A DNA stretch of 64,000 bases from Bifidobacteriaceae bacterium (GTDB lineage Bacteria; Actinomycetota; Actinomycetes; Actinomycetales; Bifidobacteriaceae), in assembly GCA_022650895.1 (NCBI GenBank), contig JALCQC010000003.1, forward strand, positions 1 to 64,000, read 5' to 3'. The position numbers were made by a program, and so were the translations under genes. Under the pieces are notes generated by a model. The model was not told the DNA's origin. It worked only from the letters and a program-made list of their open reading frames with translations, and did no database searches. Shown one piece after another: positions 28,799-37,497 of this stretch; positions within the stretch are counted from its first letter, which is position 1, and the number at the start of each line of letters is the position of its first letter.

Positions 28799-29491
28799 TC
28801 AAGCATAGTTAAACGAGTTCTTACCTTGCTTATCACTAGTTTTGATATATCGCACTGGGAATTCCTCAATCCCTTTTTCATCTAGCCGAACACTGATAAT
28901 ACCGATCGAAATTAAAAACGCACAGGCCGAAACAGGACCGATAAACCGAAAACCATCCTTTTTCATCTGCTCCGCTATTCGATCGGTTATCTTCAGCCTC
29001 ACCGGAATCTCAGCGACCGTCTTGGGCTCAAGCCTTTCTTGTCGGTATCGCACCATTGACCAGAAATAATTGTCAAGAGAGCCAAACCGCTTTTGGATTT
29101 CAATAGCCACCTTAGCGTTGTTGATCGTCGCAATTATCTTCCGTTTGCTACGAATTATTTGCGAATTATTTAGCGCTGCGATGACTTCTTGCTCGGTCAT
29201 TTCTGCAATGTCCCGAATCTCCCAATCGTGGAATACTTTCGTCATGGCTGGGTATTTGATGAATGAATTATGCCAGTTGAGTCCCGCTGCAAAAACACCA
29301 AGAGTTAATTGCTCAAATATGTTTTTATCATTGTGGGAGGGGATATTCCAGACATCACGGTCATAGTGGAGGTAGAGCGGGTTATCCGGGTAGTGTTTCT
29401 GATGGAATTGATCATCGGGGAACCACATCATTTTCTTTGTCATTCTTGGACTACTCCAAATCTGGCCACTCTCGGATGATGCCTCGGACAT
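28799..29491 (-). CDS. Divergent DNA-3-methyladenine glycosylase I (Tag)-like protein
   Basis: 230 residues, longer than E. coli Tag (187). Tag landmarks are present: NPLYLHYDRDVWN, LTLGVFAAGLNWHNSF, NSQIIRSKRKIIATINNA and GFRFIGPVSACAFLISIGI. The N-terminal zinc-ligand Cys and the C-terminal His/Cys pair of classic Tag were not found, so the zinc snap is apparently missing. The gene is clearly AT-richer than its neighbours, with many AAA/ATT codons, suggesting recent acquisition. Start is uncertain (29491 or 29443). Base-excision activity is inferred. Confidence 0.75.
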   Translation of the reverse strand: MSEASSESGQIWSSPRMTKKMMWFPDDQFHQKHYPDNPLYLHYDRDVWNIPSHNDKNIFEQLTLGVFAAGLNWHNSFIKYPAMTKVFHDWEIRDIAEMTEQEVIAALNNSQIIRSKRKIIATINNAKVAIEIQKRFGSLDNYFWSMVRYRQERLEPKTVAEIPVRLKITDRIAEQMKKDGFRFIGPVSACAFLISIGIISVRLDEKGIEEFPVRYIKTSDKQGKNSFNYA

Positions 29492-29690
29492 ATAAAAGCA
29501 TCAAAACGAAGGCTCTGCCATCATCGATATTCTCCGCACAATCTATGAAGAAAGAACAACGTCTTGATGCTATAGCTGTTCCCATGACACATTTTGTTCA
29601 GTCCGTATAGGTAAGCTTTAAATCCTGGTGGCAATGTACGATCCAGTGGGAGCAGCGTCGGCCACGCCATGTGTAAGCGAACAGTAAGTC

Positions 29691-30437
29691 TCAGTCGTGA
29701 GAGATGGCGTCCACCACTTCTTCGACGAGGTAGGTCATCGCCTTCCGTGCCTCTTCGGCGTCTCCGCTCCACACTCCATGTGCCGCAGAGAGGTGCGCTT
29801 CCAGGGCTTCGGGCTTCGGAGTCTGCGGGTACATTCCCAGTTCGACTCGTCCCTTGAGGATCGTTGCAATGGTGCCGGCAAGAGCCGCGAACATCTCGTT
29901 GCCGCAGTTCTTCAGCAAGAGCGAGTGGAATTTGATGTCGAGCTCGTGGAAGTGCTCAAGGTTGCCTTCGTCGGCGGCCTGCTTCATTTCGTCGGCCAAC
30001 AGAGGCATGGTCGCACGCACTTCGATCGGGGCATTCGTGGCCGCGAGACCTGCCGCAACCGGCTCCACCGCCTCACGCAGCTGCGTGAGGGAAATCAGCT
30101 GCTCTTTGCGGCGCTTCGAACTCAACTTCCAGATGATCACCTGCGAATCGAGAGCCTCCCACTCCTCCACCGGACGGGCGATCAGCCCCACACGACGGCG
30201 CACGAAAACCACTTTCACCGATTCCAGGCTCTTCGCGGACTCGCGCGCGACGGTGCGGGAGACCCCGAACCTGTTCTGAATGGATTCAAGGGTGATGGCG
30301 GTACCCGGCTTCCACCGGCCGTCAAGAATGTCGACGGCGAGCGTACGAGAAATGGCGCGGTTCATCGGCTCAGCGGAAAGGAGGCTCGCGTCGTCCATTT
30401 TCTCCGACGTTGCCGATGCCTCATCGTCTGACCGCAT
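29691..30437 (-). CDS. gntR: GntR-family (FadR subgroup) regulator of gluconate genes
   Basis: 248 residues from the ATG at 30437, five bases after AAGGGGA. Winged helix at about residues 30-95 (RTLAVDILDGRWKPGTAITLESIQNRFGVSRTVARESAKSLES), then an all-helical FCD ligand domain (LTQLREAVEPVAAGLAA, FHELDIKFHSLLLKNCGN, HLSAAHGVWSGDAEEARKAM). FCD regulators bind carboxylic sugar acids. It is divergent from gntK-gntP-gnd across 223 bases and is the natural repressor of that set; gluconate or 6-phosphogluconate as effector is inferred. Confidence 0.88.
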   Translation of the reverse strand: MRSDDEASATSEKMDDASLLSAEPMNRAISRTLAVDILDGRWKPGTAITLESIQNRFGVSRTVARESAKSLESVKVVFVRRRVGLIARPVEEWEALDSQVIIWKLSSKRRKEQLISLTQLREAVEPVAAGLAATNAPIEVRATMPLLADEMKQAADEGNLEHFHELDIKFHSLLLKNCGNEMFAALAGTIATILKGRVELGMYPQTPKPEALEAHLSAAHGVWSGDAEEARKAMTYLVEEVVDAISHD

Positions 30438-30587
30438 TATTCCCCTTTTCGTATGACCAATTAATTTTGCCCTCTCAGGATATATCAAAGTACTCGCCTC
30501 CCCAGCCACGAAAGCCAAGCACAGAAGCCACGACTGAACACAGAAGCAACAGTGATTCTCCTCACACTAAATGATAGTACTTTTAAA

Positions 30588-30617
30588 TTGACAAATATGT
30601 TTTAACTGCATTACTCT
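30588..30617 (+). promoter_or_regulatory. Probable gntK promoter
   Basis: TTGACA (30588-30593) is a perfect -35 box, with TACTCT (30612-30617) 18 bases later as a modest -10. The region is AT-rich compared with its surroundings. The word AGTACT occurs at 30489-30494 as AAAGTACT and again inverted at 30576-30583, possible regulator half-sites. Confidence 0.5.
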
Positions 30618-30660
30618 GAAATATAAACAGATACGACAACGTCGTCGCAAAGGAGACATC

Positions 30661-31203
30661 ATGAGCATTCACGTCGTCGTCATGGGAGTTGCAGGCTCCG
30701 GAAAATCCACCGTTGCTGAAGCAATCAGGGATCGTCTTGGCTATTTCATGGCCGAGGGCGACGATTTCCATCCCAAGGCAAATATCGAAAAAATGTCGCA
30801 TGGCATTCCGCTCACCGACGAGGATCGGTGGCCCTGGCTGCGCGTCATCAACACCTGGATGGTGGCTCGCGAGGCACTCGAGGAGAACACCGTCGTCTCG
30901 AGTTCCGCGCTCAAGCGCAGCTACCGCGATGTGCTGCGCGAGAACGTCGACGTCTTCTTCCTCCATCTTTCGGGATCCCAGGAACTGATCCAGAACAGGC
31001 TGTCCGCACGCAAGGGACATTTCATGCCGCCCGCGCTGCTGCCAAGCCAGTTCGCCATTCTCGAACCCCTGCAGCCCGACGAGCTCGGTGCCACCATCTC
31101 CATCGAAGGTGACGTCGAAGAGATGACCGACCGCGCCGTCGACGCCGTCCGCAAGCACGCGGAAGCCGTGTTCGCTAAAAAACAAGCTGAACAGGCCGAG
31201 TAA
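30661..31203 (+). CDS. gntK: Gluconokinase
   Basis: 180 residues, starting after AAAGGAG. P-loop GVAGSGKST at residues 9-17, then EGDDFHPKANIEKMSHGIPLTDEDRWPWL, the typical GntK substrate region, and SSALKRSYRD. It phosphorylates gluconate to 6-phosphogluconate. First gene of the plus-strand gluconate set; the permease and dehydrogenase follow. Confidence 0.95.
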   Translation: MSIHVVVMGVAGSGKSTVAEAIRDRLGYFMAEGDDFHPKANIEKMSHGIPLTDEDRWPWLRVINTWMVAREALEENTVVSSSALKRSYRDVLRENVDVFFLHLSGSQELIQNRLSARKGHFMPPALLPSQFAILEPLQPDELGATISIEGDVEEMTDRAVDAVRKHAEAVFAKKQAEQAE

Positions 31204-31399
31204 CCCTTCCCGCCGGAAAGGAAATAAACTGATACCAACCGCGGCAACGCTGTAACGCTGTGGTCGTTTCCTTTCCTAAAGGGATCAACGCAGATCTCAC
31301 CCAGCCCGAAGAGAAACGGCGTCTCGACACGTCCAGAAAACCGAAAAGCCCGCCATCCTCGGCCCACCCCTCATAAAGAAAACAAAAGAAGAAGGCACG

Positions 31400-32731
31400 A
31401 TGAACCTCATACTTGCCGCCATCATTGGCATTGCTGCCATTATCCTGCTGATCGTATGGCTTAAAGTCCACCCATTCCTCGCACTGCTCCTCGGCTCGGC
31501 CATCATGGCGGTCTGCTCGGGCATGGATTACACCAAGATGCTGGATAGCTTCACCAGCGGCCTCGGAGAGACCGTGGGAGGAGTCGGTATCCTCATCGCT
31601 TTGGGCGGCGTCATTGGAATGATGCTGATAAAGTCCGGCGGCGCGGATGTCATCGTCGACTCGATCATCTCGCGCACGAAAGAGAATCTGCTTCCGTGGG
31701 CCATGGCCGGAGTCGCCTTCATCATCGGTATCCCGCTGTTCTTCGAGGTCGGCGTCGTCATCCTCATCCCCGTGGTCATGATGATCGCGAACCGCACGAA
31801 GAAACCCGTCGTTCTCCTTGGCATTCCAGCCCTCGCCGGCCTCTCCGCGCTCCACGCCTTCGTGCCGCCGCACCCCGGTCCGCTTGCCGCCATCGCCAAC
31901 CTGCACTCCAACCTCGGCGTCACTCTGGGACTCGGTATTCTCGTCGCCATCCCGACCGTCATCATCTCCGGTCCTCTCCTCGCCAAAGTCATGGTCAAGT
32001 GGGTTCCCGTTGAGGCTAAGAGCGAGCTCATTCAGGCTGACGAAGACGTCAAGAACCTTGAGAAGAAGCCCACTTTCGGCACCGCAATCTTCGTCATTCT
32101 TCTCCCTGTCATCCTCATGCTGGCGTCCAGCGTCGATGAGCTTGCGGGATGGAACACCACGCCGGTCGGCAAATTCATCGCCTTCCTCGGCACCCCACTG
32201 GTGGCATTAGTCATCACCGCGATCGTCGGCATCTTCCTGCTGGGCATCATGCAGGGCCGCACCGCCTCCGACATGAATTCCCTGTTCGGAAAAGGCTTTG
32301 AATCCATCGCGGGAATCCTGCTCATCGTCGGTGCAGGCGGCGGCTTCAAGCAGACGCTCGTCGACTCGGGCATCGATAAGGTCATCACTGACGGCATCAC
32401 CGCCAACAACATCAACCCGATCTTTGCCGCATGGCTCATCGCCGTGCTGATCCGTCTCGCAACCGGCTCGGCAACGGTCGCCACGGTGACCGCCTCTGGT
32501 CTGGTGGCACCTCTCGCCGTCGGCATGAGCCCCACACACCTCGCGTTGCTGGTTCTCGCCGTAGGCGCGGGTTCCGTGTTCCTCTCCCACGTCAACGACG
32601 CGGGCTTCTGGCTGGTCAAAGAGTACTTCGGCCTCACCGTCAAGCAGACCTTCCTGACATGGTCTCTCATGGAGACCGTGCTCTCGTGCGTCGGCTTCGT
32701 GTGCGTATTCCTGCTGTCTCTGGTGCTATAA
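31400..32731 (+). CDS. gntP: Gluconate:H+ symporter (GntP family)
   Basis: 443 residues, almost entirely hydrophobic, about 12 segments. Family marks include VWLKVHPFLALLLGSAIMA, GKTxG-like centre region FIIGIPLFFEVGVVILIP and AFVPPHPGPLAAIANLH. GntP carriers bring in gluconate or related sugar acids with protons. Placed between gluconokinase and 6-phosphogluconate dehydrogenase, gluconate is a safe inference. A 196-base leader precedes it without a clear secondary promoter. Confidence 0.95.
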   Translation: MNLILAAIIGIAAIILLIVWLKVHPFLALLLGSAIMAVCSGMDYTKMLDSFTSGLGETVGGVGILIALGGVIGMMLIKSGGADVIVDSIISRTKENLLPWAMAGVAFIIGIPLFFEVGVVILIPVVMMIANRTKKPVVLLGIPALAGLSALHAFVPPHPGPLAAIANLHSNLGVTLGLGILVAIPTVIISGPLLAKVMVKWVPVEAKSELIQADEDVKNLEKKPTFGTAIFVILLPVILMLASSVDELAGWNTTPVGKFIAFLGTPLVALVITAIVGIFLLGIMQGRTASDMNSLFGKGFESIAGILLIVGAGGGFKQTLVDSGIDKVITDGITANNINPIFAAWLIAVLIRLATGSATVATVTASGLVAPLAVGMSPTHLALLVLAVGAGSVFLSHVNDAGFWLVKEYFGLTVKQTFLTWSLMETVLSCVGFVCVFLLSLVL

Positions 32732-32760
32732 GACTGAAAATCTGAGCGAAAGGAAGAAAA

Positions 32761-33639
32761 ATGAAGCTAGGAATGATTGGACTGGGCCGCATGGGCGGCA
32801 ACATGGCAACCCGATTGCGCAACGGTGGCCATGAGGTCGTCGGCTACGATCGCTCCCCCGAATCCAACCGCGATGTCGACAGCCTCGAGGCACTCGTCGC
32901 AGCACTCGACACCTCGCCGAAGATCATCTGGGTGATGGTTCCCGCAGGTGCCCCCACCGCCGACACCATCGCCACGCTCGCCGACCTGCTTTCCGAGGGC
33001 GACATCGTCATCGACGGCGGCAACAGCAAGTACACCGACGATGCCCATTCTGCGGAGGTACTGAACGCGCAGAACGTGCACTTCGTCGATGTCGGGGTTT
33101 CAGGCGGAGTCTGGGGTATCACCAACGGCTACGCCCTCATGGCAGGCGGCGACAAGGCCGATTTCGAGGCCATCCGTCCCATTCTCGAAACCCTCAAGCC
33201 CGAGGGTGACGCAGGACTGGTTCTTGCAGGCGGCGTTGGCGCAGGCCATTTTGCGAAGATGGTCCACAACGGCATTGAGTACGGCATGATGCAGGCGTTG
33301 GGCGAGGGCTTTGAAACCCTTCTCGCCGCCGACATCATCGATTCCCCCGCCGACGTCATGGATTCATGGCGCGAGGGCTCCGTCGTCAAGTCCTGGCTCC
33401 TCGACCTCTTGGCAGATTCCCTCAAAAAAGATCCGGAGCTTAAGGGATTCCCACCCGTGGCGAACGAGTCTGGCGAAGCGAAGTGGATGGTGGAGGCCGC
33501 CCTTGGCCTCGGCGTCCCCACACCCGCGACGGTCGCCGCACTCTACGCACGTCAGGTCTCCCGTGGCGGTGGTGACAACACCCTCCGCGCCGTCACCGCG
33601 ATGCGAGCGCAATTCGGCGGTCACATCACCAAGGCGTAA
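32761..33639 (+). CDS. gnd: Short-form 6-phosphogluconate dehydrogenase (decarboxylating)
   Basis: 292 residues, the short GntZ/YqeC class rather than the 470-residue pentose-phosphate enzyme. It opens KLGMIGLGRMGGNMATRL with the Rossmann glycine pattern and GYDRS after the second strand, where an Asp suggests NAD rather than NADP. VSGGVWGITNGYALMAGG and FAKMVHNGIEYGMMQALGEG are catalytic and substrate loops. It makes ribulose-5-phosphate. Last of the gluconate genes, ended by a strong terminator. Confidence 0.93.
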   Translation: MKLGMIGLGRMGGNMATRLRNGGHEVVGYDRSPESNRDVDSLEALVAALDTSPKIIWVMVPAGAPTADTIATLADLLSEGDIVIDGGNSKYTDDAHSAEVLNAQNVHFVDVGVSGGVWGITNGYALMAGGDKADFEAIRPILETLKPEGDAGLVLAGGVGAGHFAKMVHNGIEYGMMQALGEGFETLLAADIIDSPADVMDSWREGSVVKSWLLDLLADSLKKDPELKGFPPVANESGEAKWMVEAALGLGVPTPATVAALYARQVSRGGGDNTLRAVTAMRAQFGGHITKA

Positions 33640-33675
33640 CGGCTGTCATCTGTCAGTGCTGCAGTAGTTGAGTCT

Positions 33676-33719
33676 ACGGCGGTCGAGTTCCACTACGGAG
33701 CTCGACCGCCGTTCTTTTT
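33676..33719 (+). terminator. Intrinsic terminator after gnd
   Basis: Perfect 12-base arms ACGGCGGTCGAG (33676-33687) and complement (33701-33712) with a 13-base loop, followed by TCTTTTTG. Ends the gluconate operon. The remaining 120 bases up to the peptide importer hold nothing recognisable. Confidence 0.92.
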
Positions 33720-33843
33720 GTGCGAGAGGCCACGCAGAACAATCCAGTGTGCGCAGAGCCGCCTGCGTTCTTAAGTCCTTGGGCTTCGCGGAATGGGGCT
33801 TCAGAATATGGTTCAATACCCACTGCCGCAAGATGAAAAACTC

Positions 33844-34731
33844 TCAGAGCGAGGCTGCCTCAATCAACCGACGCGTGTAGGCGCAGCCGGGGCTGCTTAG
33901 AATACGTGTCGTTGTGCCCTCTTCCACCAATCGGCCTTCATGTACCACCAGGACCCTGTCGGCAAGGTGCTGCACCACCCCCAGATCGTGTGACACGATG
34001 ATAGTCGCCATCTGGTGCTGAGCGGCATTGGCGTCGGCATGAAGTGTCTTCAGCATCTCGAGGACAGTGAGCCGAGTCGGCATGTCAATGGCACTCATGG
34101 GTTCGTCGGCCAGCAGCACGGCCGGTCTGTTCACCACCGCACGGGCGAAGGCGGCGCGCTGTATCTGTCCGCCCGAAAGATCCACCGGAAGCCGGTGTGC
34201 ATACGCAGAGGGGTCCAGCCCCACCGCTTCGAGGCGTCGCCATACCACTTCGTGGATGTGGTCAGCTTCCCAATCGCGATGTTGCAGCATCAAAGGTTCG
34301 GCTATTGACCGTTCGATCGTCCACCGCGGATCGAAAGAGGACGCGGGATTCTGAAAAATCACGCCGGAAACCGCACGGAGTTCCTTGCGCACCTCAGCGG
34401 AAGCTATCGAGCGCCCCCGAAAACGCACGACTCCCGAGCTCGGAGGAATGAGACCGAGCATGATCCTCGTGAGCGTCGTCTTTCCTGACCCCGAATCACC
34501 GATCACCGCCACCGTCTCATCAGGCTTCACGGACGCAGTGACCTCGTGGAGAGCCTCCGTTGCCTCTGCCCTGCCAAAGAGCTTGGGAGAACGTTTGCGG
34601 AACACCTTGGAGACTGCTTCCACGTCCAGAACAGGCTTTACGTCAGGAAGATGAGCGCCAACGCCGGCCGGGTTCTCCGGCGAAAGGCCCTCGCTGGCCT
34701 CTATTCCGGTTTCTGAGGATTCGTTGCTCAT
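33844..34731 (-). CDS. dppF: Peptide ABC importer, ATPase F
   Basis: 295 residues. Walker A is VIGDSGSGKTTL, the ABC signature VDLSGGQIQRAAFARAV, Walker B AVLLADEPMSAID, and the switch His lies in IIVSHDLGVV. After a 30-residue Glu/Ser/Pro-rich tail the domain runs the whole length, matching OppF/DppF. Its start overlaps the end of dppD by four bases (34728-34731). Last gene of the five-gene peptide importer. Confidence 0.92.
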   Translation of the reverse strand: MSNESSETGIEASEGLSPENPAGVGAHLPDVKPVLDVEAVSKVFRKRSPKLFGRAEATEALHEVTASVKPDETVAVIGDSGSGKTTLTRIMLGLIPPSSGVVRFRGRSIASAEVRKELRAVSGVIFQNPASSFDPRWTIERSIAEPLMLQHRDWEADHIHEVVWRRLEAVGLDPSAYAHRLPVDLSGGQIQRAAFARAVVNRPAVLLADEPMSAIDMPTRLTVLEMLKTLHADANAAQHQMATIIVSHDLGVVQHLADRVLVVHEGRLVEEGTTTRILSSPGCAYTRRLIEAASL

Positions 34732-35555
34732 CGGCTCTCCTTCCGCGCGAAGGTGAGTTCCTTGGCGGCCGTCACCAAGCGGTCACCAGCCTGGGAAGAG
34801 GGGTTCGCGAGCAGACCGGCAGTGTCCCCCTCTTCGACGATCTCTCCGCTCTCCAACACATAACTGCGCTGCGCAACGCGAGCCAACACCGAAAAATCGT
34901 GCGTGATGAAGAGCAGCGAGGCACCGGCCCCATCGACCAATTGCACGAGTAGTTCAACGATCTGCAGCTGGGTCATGGCGTCAAGCGCCGTGGTGGGCTC
35001 GTCGGCGATAATCAATTTCGGCGAAGTGATGAGCGCACAGGCGATACCGACACGCTGCTGTTGCCCACCCGAAAGCTCATGAGGATACGCCGAAGCCACC
35101 GAGGCCCCCAACCCGACCTTCTCCAGCATCGCGGAAACTCGTTCGCGGCGATCCTCCTTAGACAGGTCATAATGACGTCGCAACGGTTGCTCGATCTGCT
35201 TTCCGACGGGGACAACGGGATTCAGCGTGGTTCCCGGATCCTGGAAAATGAAGCCCACTGCACGACCACGAATATCGGCAAGATCCTGCGGCGTTCCGCC
35301 AATCAGCTCGGTCCCGTCCAGAACCGCCGAACCGGAAACATGCACAGTGCGGGGCAGCAAACCCATGACGCTCATAGCGAGCATGGATTTGCCGGAACCA
35401 GAAGCGCCGACCAGACCCACGCGCTCACGGTCGGCAACATGGAGGGAGACGTCCCTCAGGATTTTCTTCTCGGGCGCCTTCTGTGACCGTCTTCTCAGCG
35501 ATTTTCCGGGGTCTCCGCCAATGTTCACGTGAAGATGTTTGATAATCAGGCTCAT
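34728..35555 (-). CDS. dppD: Peptide ABC importer, ATPase D
   Basis: 275 residues with Walker A GLVGASGSGKSML, signature HELSGGQQQRVGIACAL, Walker B KLIIADEPTTALD and FITHDFSVLA. OppD/DppD type, though shorter than usual: the iron-sulfur-like C-terminal extension of about 50 residues seen in many OppD proteins is absent. Overlaps its neighbours by four bases on both sides. Confidence 0.92.
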   Translation of the reverse strand: MSLIIKHLHVNIGGDPGKSLRRRSQKAPEKKILRDVSLHVADRERVGLVGASGSGKSMLAMSVMGLLPRTVHVSGSAVLDGTELIGGTPQDLADIRGRAVGFIFQDPGTTLNPVVPVGKQIEQPLRRHYDLSKEDRRERVSAMLEKVGLGASVASAYPHELSGGQQQRVGIACALITSPKLIIADEPTTALDAMTQLQIVELLVQLVDGAGASLLFITHDFSVLARVAQRSYVLESGEIVEEGDTAGLLANPSSQAGDRLVTAAKELTFARKESR

Positions 35556-36469
35556 TTCCCGCTTCCCCTCTCCACTTCCTCCGCTGCCGCACGCAGCTGC
35601 GAATTGACCACGGGATCAACCGCCCGCCGCAGCGAATCTCCAAACAGATTCAACGCGACCACAACGATGGTGATGAGGGCGCCCGGCCACACCACTGTCA
35701 GAGGAAAGATGCTGATGAAGCTTGCTGACGCACTCAACGAAGCACCCCACGAAGCCGTTCCTGCGGGAACTCCGATGCCGAGATACGTCAGCCCCGCCTC
35801 GGCGAGAATTGCTGTGCCCGCGCAGATCGACAGCTGCACCGACATGACGGGAATCACGTTGGGAAGCACGTGTCTGAAAAATGCACGCCCCCGGGAACTA
35901 CCTGCGGCACGCGCGGCTTCCACATAGCGTGAATTCGCCGCAAGGACGGCCTGTGGTTTCGCAATGCGTGCCAGATTGAGGCCATATGACACTCCGCAGG
36001 CGATGATGATGACCGTGAGCGATGCCCCCAGCGGAACCGCGAGAATCAAGGCGATGAGAACGATCGGGATGGAGAGCAGCGTGTCGGTCACCACCACGGC
36101 GATCTCCGACGCCAGCGCCGAACGGGCCAGCGTGAAGGAGATGAAGACAATGCCGATCAACGCCGCCAGCATGCAGGTGGCAACCACGATCTGCAGTTCC
36201 GTCCCCGACCCCGCCATGAGCCAGCTGAGCATGTCACGGCCGGTGCCGTCAGTTCCCAACGGGTGCGCCGGCGACGGACTCGCCCACGTGTTGTAACCGT
36301 CGGAGGTATCCAGTGATTCCGGGGTCCAGAACGCCGCAACGATGCAGACGAGGAGCCAGATTCCCAGAACGATGAGTGCGAATCTGCCCTCACCTCGGTG
36401 CCAGATATAGCCGAAAGTGCCACCGATCTTGCTGAGAGCGCGGCGAAGGCGGCTACGAAACCCTTTCAT
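35552..36469 (-). CDS. dppC: Peptide ABC importer, permease C
   Basis: 305 residues, about six membrane segments with the N-terminal one at ALIVLGIWLLVCIVAAF. The cytosolic loop AARAAGSSRGRAFFRHVLPNV is the ATPase-contact motif of DppC/OppC. HPLGTDGTGRDMLSWLMAG is a family hallmark near residue 70. Forms the channel with dppB. Confidence 0.93.
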   Translation of the reverse strand: MKGFRSRLRRALSKIGGTFGYIWHRGEGRFALIVLGIWLLVCIVAAFWTPESLDTSDGYNTWASPSPAHPLGTDGTGRDMLSWLMAGSGTELQIVVATCMLAALIGIVFISFTLARSALASEIAVVVTDTLLSIPIVLIALILAVPLGASLTVIIIACGVSYGLNLARIAKPQAVLAANSRYVEAARAAGSSRGRAFFRHVLPNVIPVMSVQLSICAGTAILAEAGLTYLGIGVPAGTASWGASLSASASFISIFPLTVVWPGALITIVVVALNLFGDSLRRAVDPVVNSQLRAAAEEVERGSGK

Positions 36470-37461
36470 GCGGACACCTCCTGAGCAGGGGCAACGGATT
36501 CGGCACCCACGCCGCGCATGCGGGGATCGGCGACGCGATGGGCGATGTCAGTCAACAGACCGATCAGCAGGAAGAACGCGGCGAGGAGCATCAGCTCGGA
36601 CTGCACCTTGATGAGATCGCGGTTGCCGACGTCCGTGACGAGCATGGAGGCGAGTCCCGGGAGCGAAAACAGGTTTTCGATGACGAGGACACCGGTGATC
36701 ATCTGTGCGAAGGACAGGCCCGTCACCGAGATGAGATCTGGCAGCACGATACGCAGTCCGGTCGTGCGAATCGCCCGTGCCCGTGTGGAACCGGAGGCCA
36801 TGGCCATGGTGATGTAGCCCGATTCGGCGATGCCGTCGAGCGCGGACTGCGTGTACCGCATCATCTGCGCCCCGGAGATGATGCCCACCGACAGCGCAGG
36901 CAACGCCAGACTCACCAGTGCCGAGGCAGGGCTACTCCAACCGTCTTCGGGAAAGCCCTGCGAGGGAAAGATGCCGATGAGCCCCACACCCCTACCGAAG
37001 ACGAGGATCAGCAGCAAACCACCCCACAGCGCAGGAACGGCTCCCGCAGTCAGGGAAACGTAGCGGAGCACGGAATGCAACCCACCCTCGCGGTGACTTG
37101 AGGCGACAACGCCCAGTGGAATTCCGATGACCAATGACAACAGCAATCCGAGAACGATGAGGGGAAGAGTCACCTGGGCACGCTGCCACGTCTCTGCCAT
37201 GGTCGAACGCCCCGTGAGCACAGAGGTGCCCAGATTGCCGTGGAGGAGATCACCGATCCACTGGAAATACTGTGCCGGGTAGCTGCGGTTCAACCCCAGC
37301 TGCTCGGACAGTGCGGCAATGCGTTCGGGCGTGGAATTGGTACCGGCCATCACCGCCGCGACGTTGCCGGGAAGGATGCGTAGACAGGCGAAAACCAACA
37401 ACGACAGCACAATGAGCGCAACGCAGAAGAGCGCCAACCTGCGCACCACGAATTTAAGCAT
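36466..37461 (-). CDS. dppB: Peptide ABC importer, permease B
   Basis: 331 residues with the DppB/OppB N-terminal helix VVRRLALFCVALIVLSLLVF and the later GxxxQ-type coupling loop TMAMASGSTRARAIRTTGLRI. NRSYPAQYFQWIGDLLHGNLGTS is typical of the external loop. Its start lies 36 bases after the binding-protein gene, and it overlaps dppC. Confidence 0.93.
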   Translation of the reverse strand: MLKFVVRRLALFCVALIVLSLLVFACLRILPGNVAAVMAGTNSTPERIAALSEQLGLNRSYPAQYFQWIGDLLHGNLGTSVLTGRSTMAETWQRAQVTLPLIVLGLLLSLVIGIPLGVVASSHREGGLHSVLRYVSLTAGAVPALWGGLLLILVFGRGVGLIGIFPSQGFPEDGWSSPASALVSLALPALSVGIISGAQMMRYTQSALDGIAESGYITMAMASGSTRARAIRTTGLRIVLPDLISVTGLSFAQMITGVLVIENLFSLPGLASMLVTDVGNRDLIKVQSELMLLAAFFLLIGLLTDIAHRVADPRMRGVGAESVAPAQEVSA

Positions 37462-37497
37462 CCCTACCCCGCAGCCGTGTGTAATCTACTGTGAAAT

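Noticed and set aside
29521-29772. Arg-rich minus-strand frame of 83 residues downstream of gntR
   Set aside because: Overlaps the 3' end of gntR in another frame, no ribosome binding site, low-complexity Arg run.
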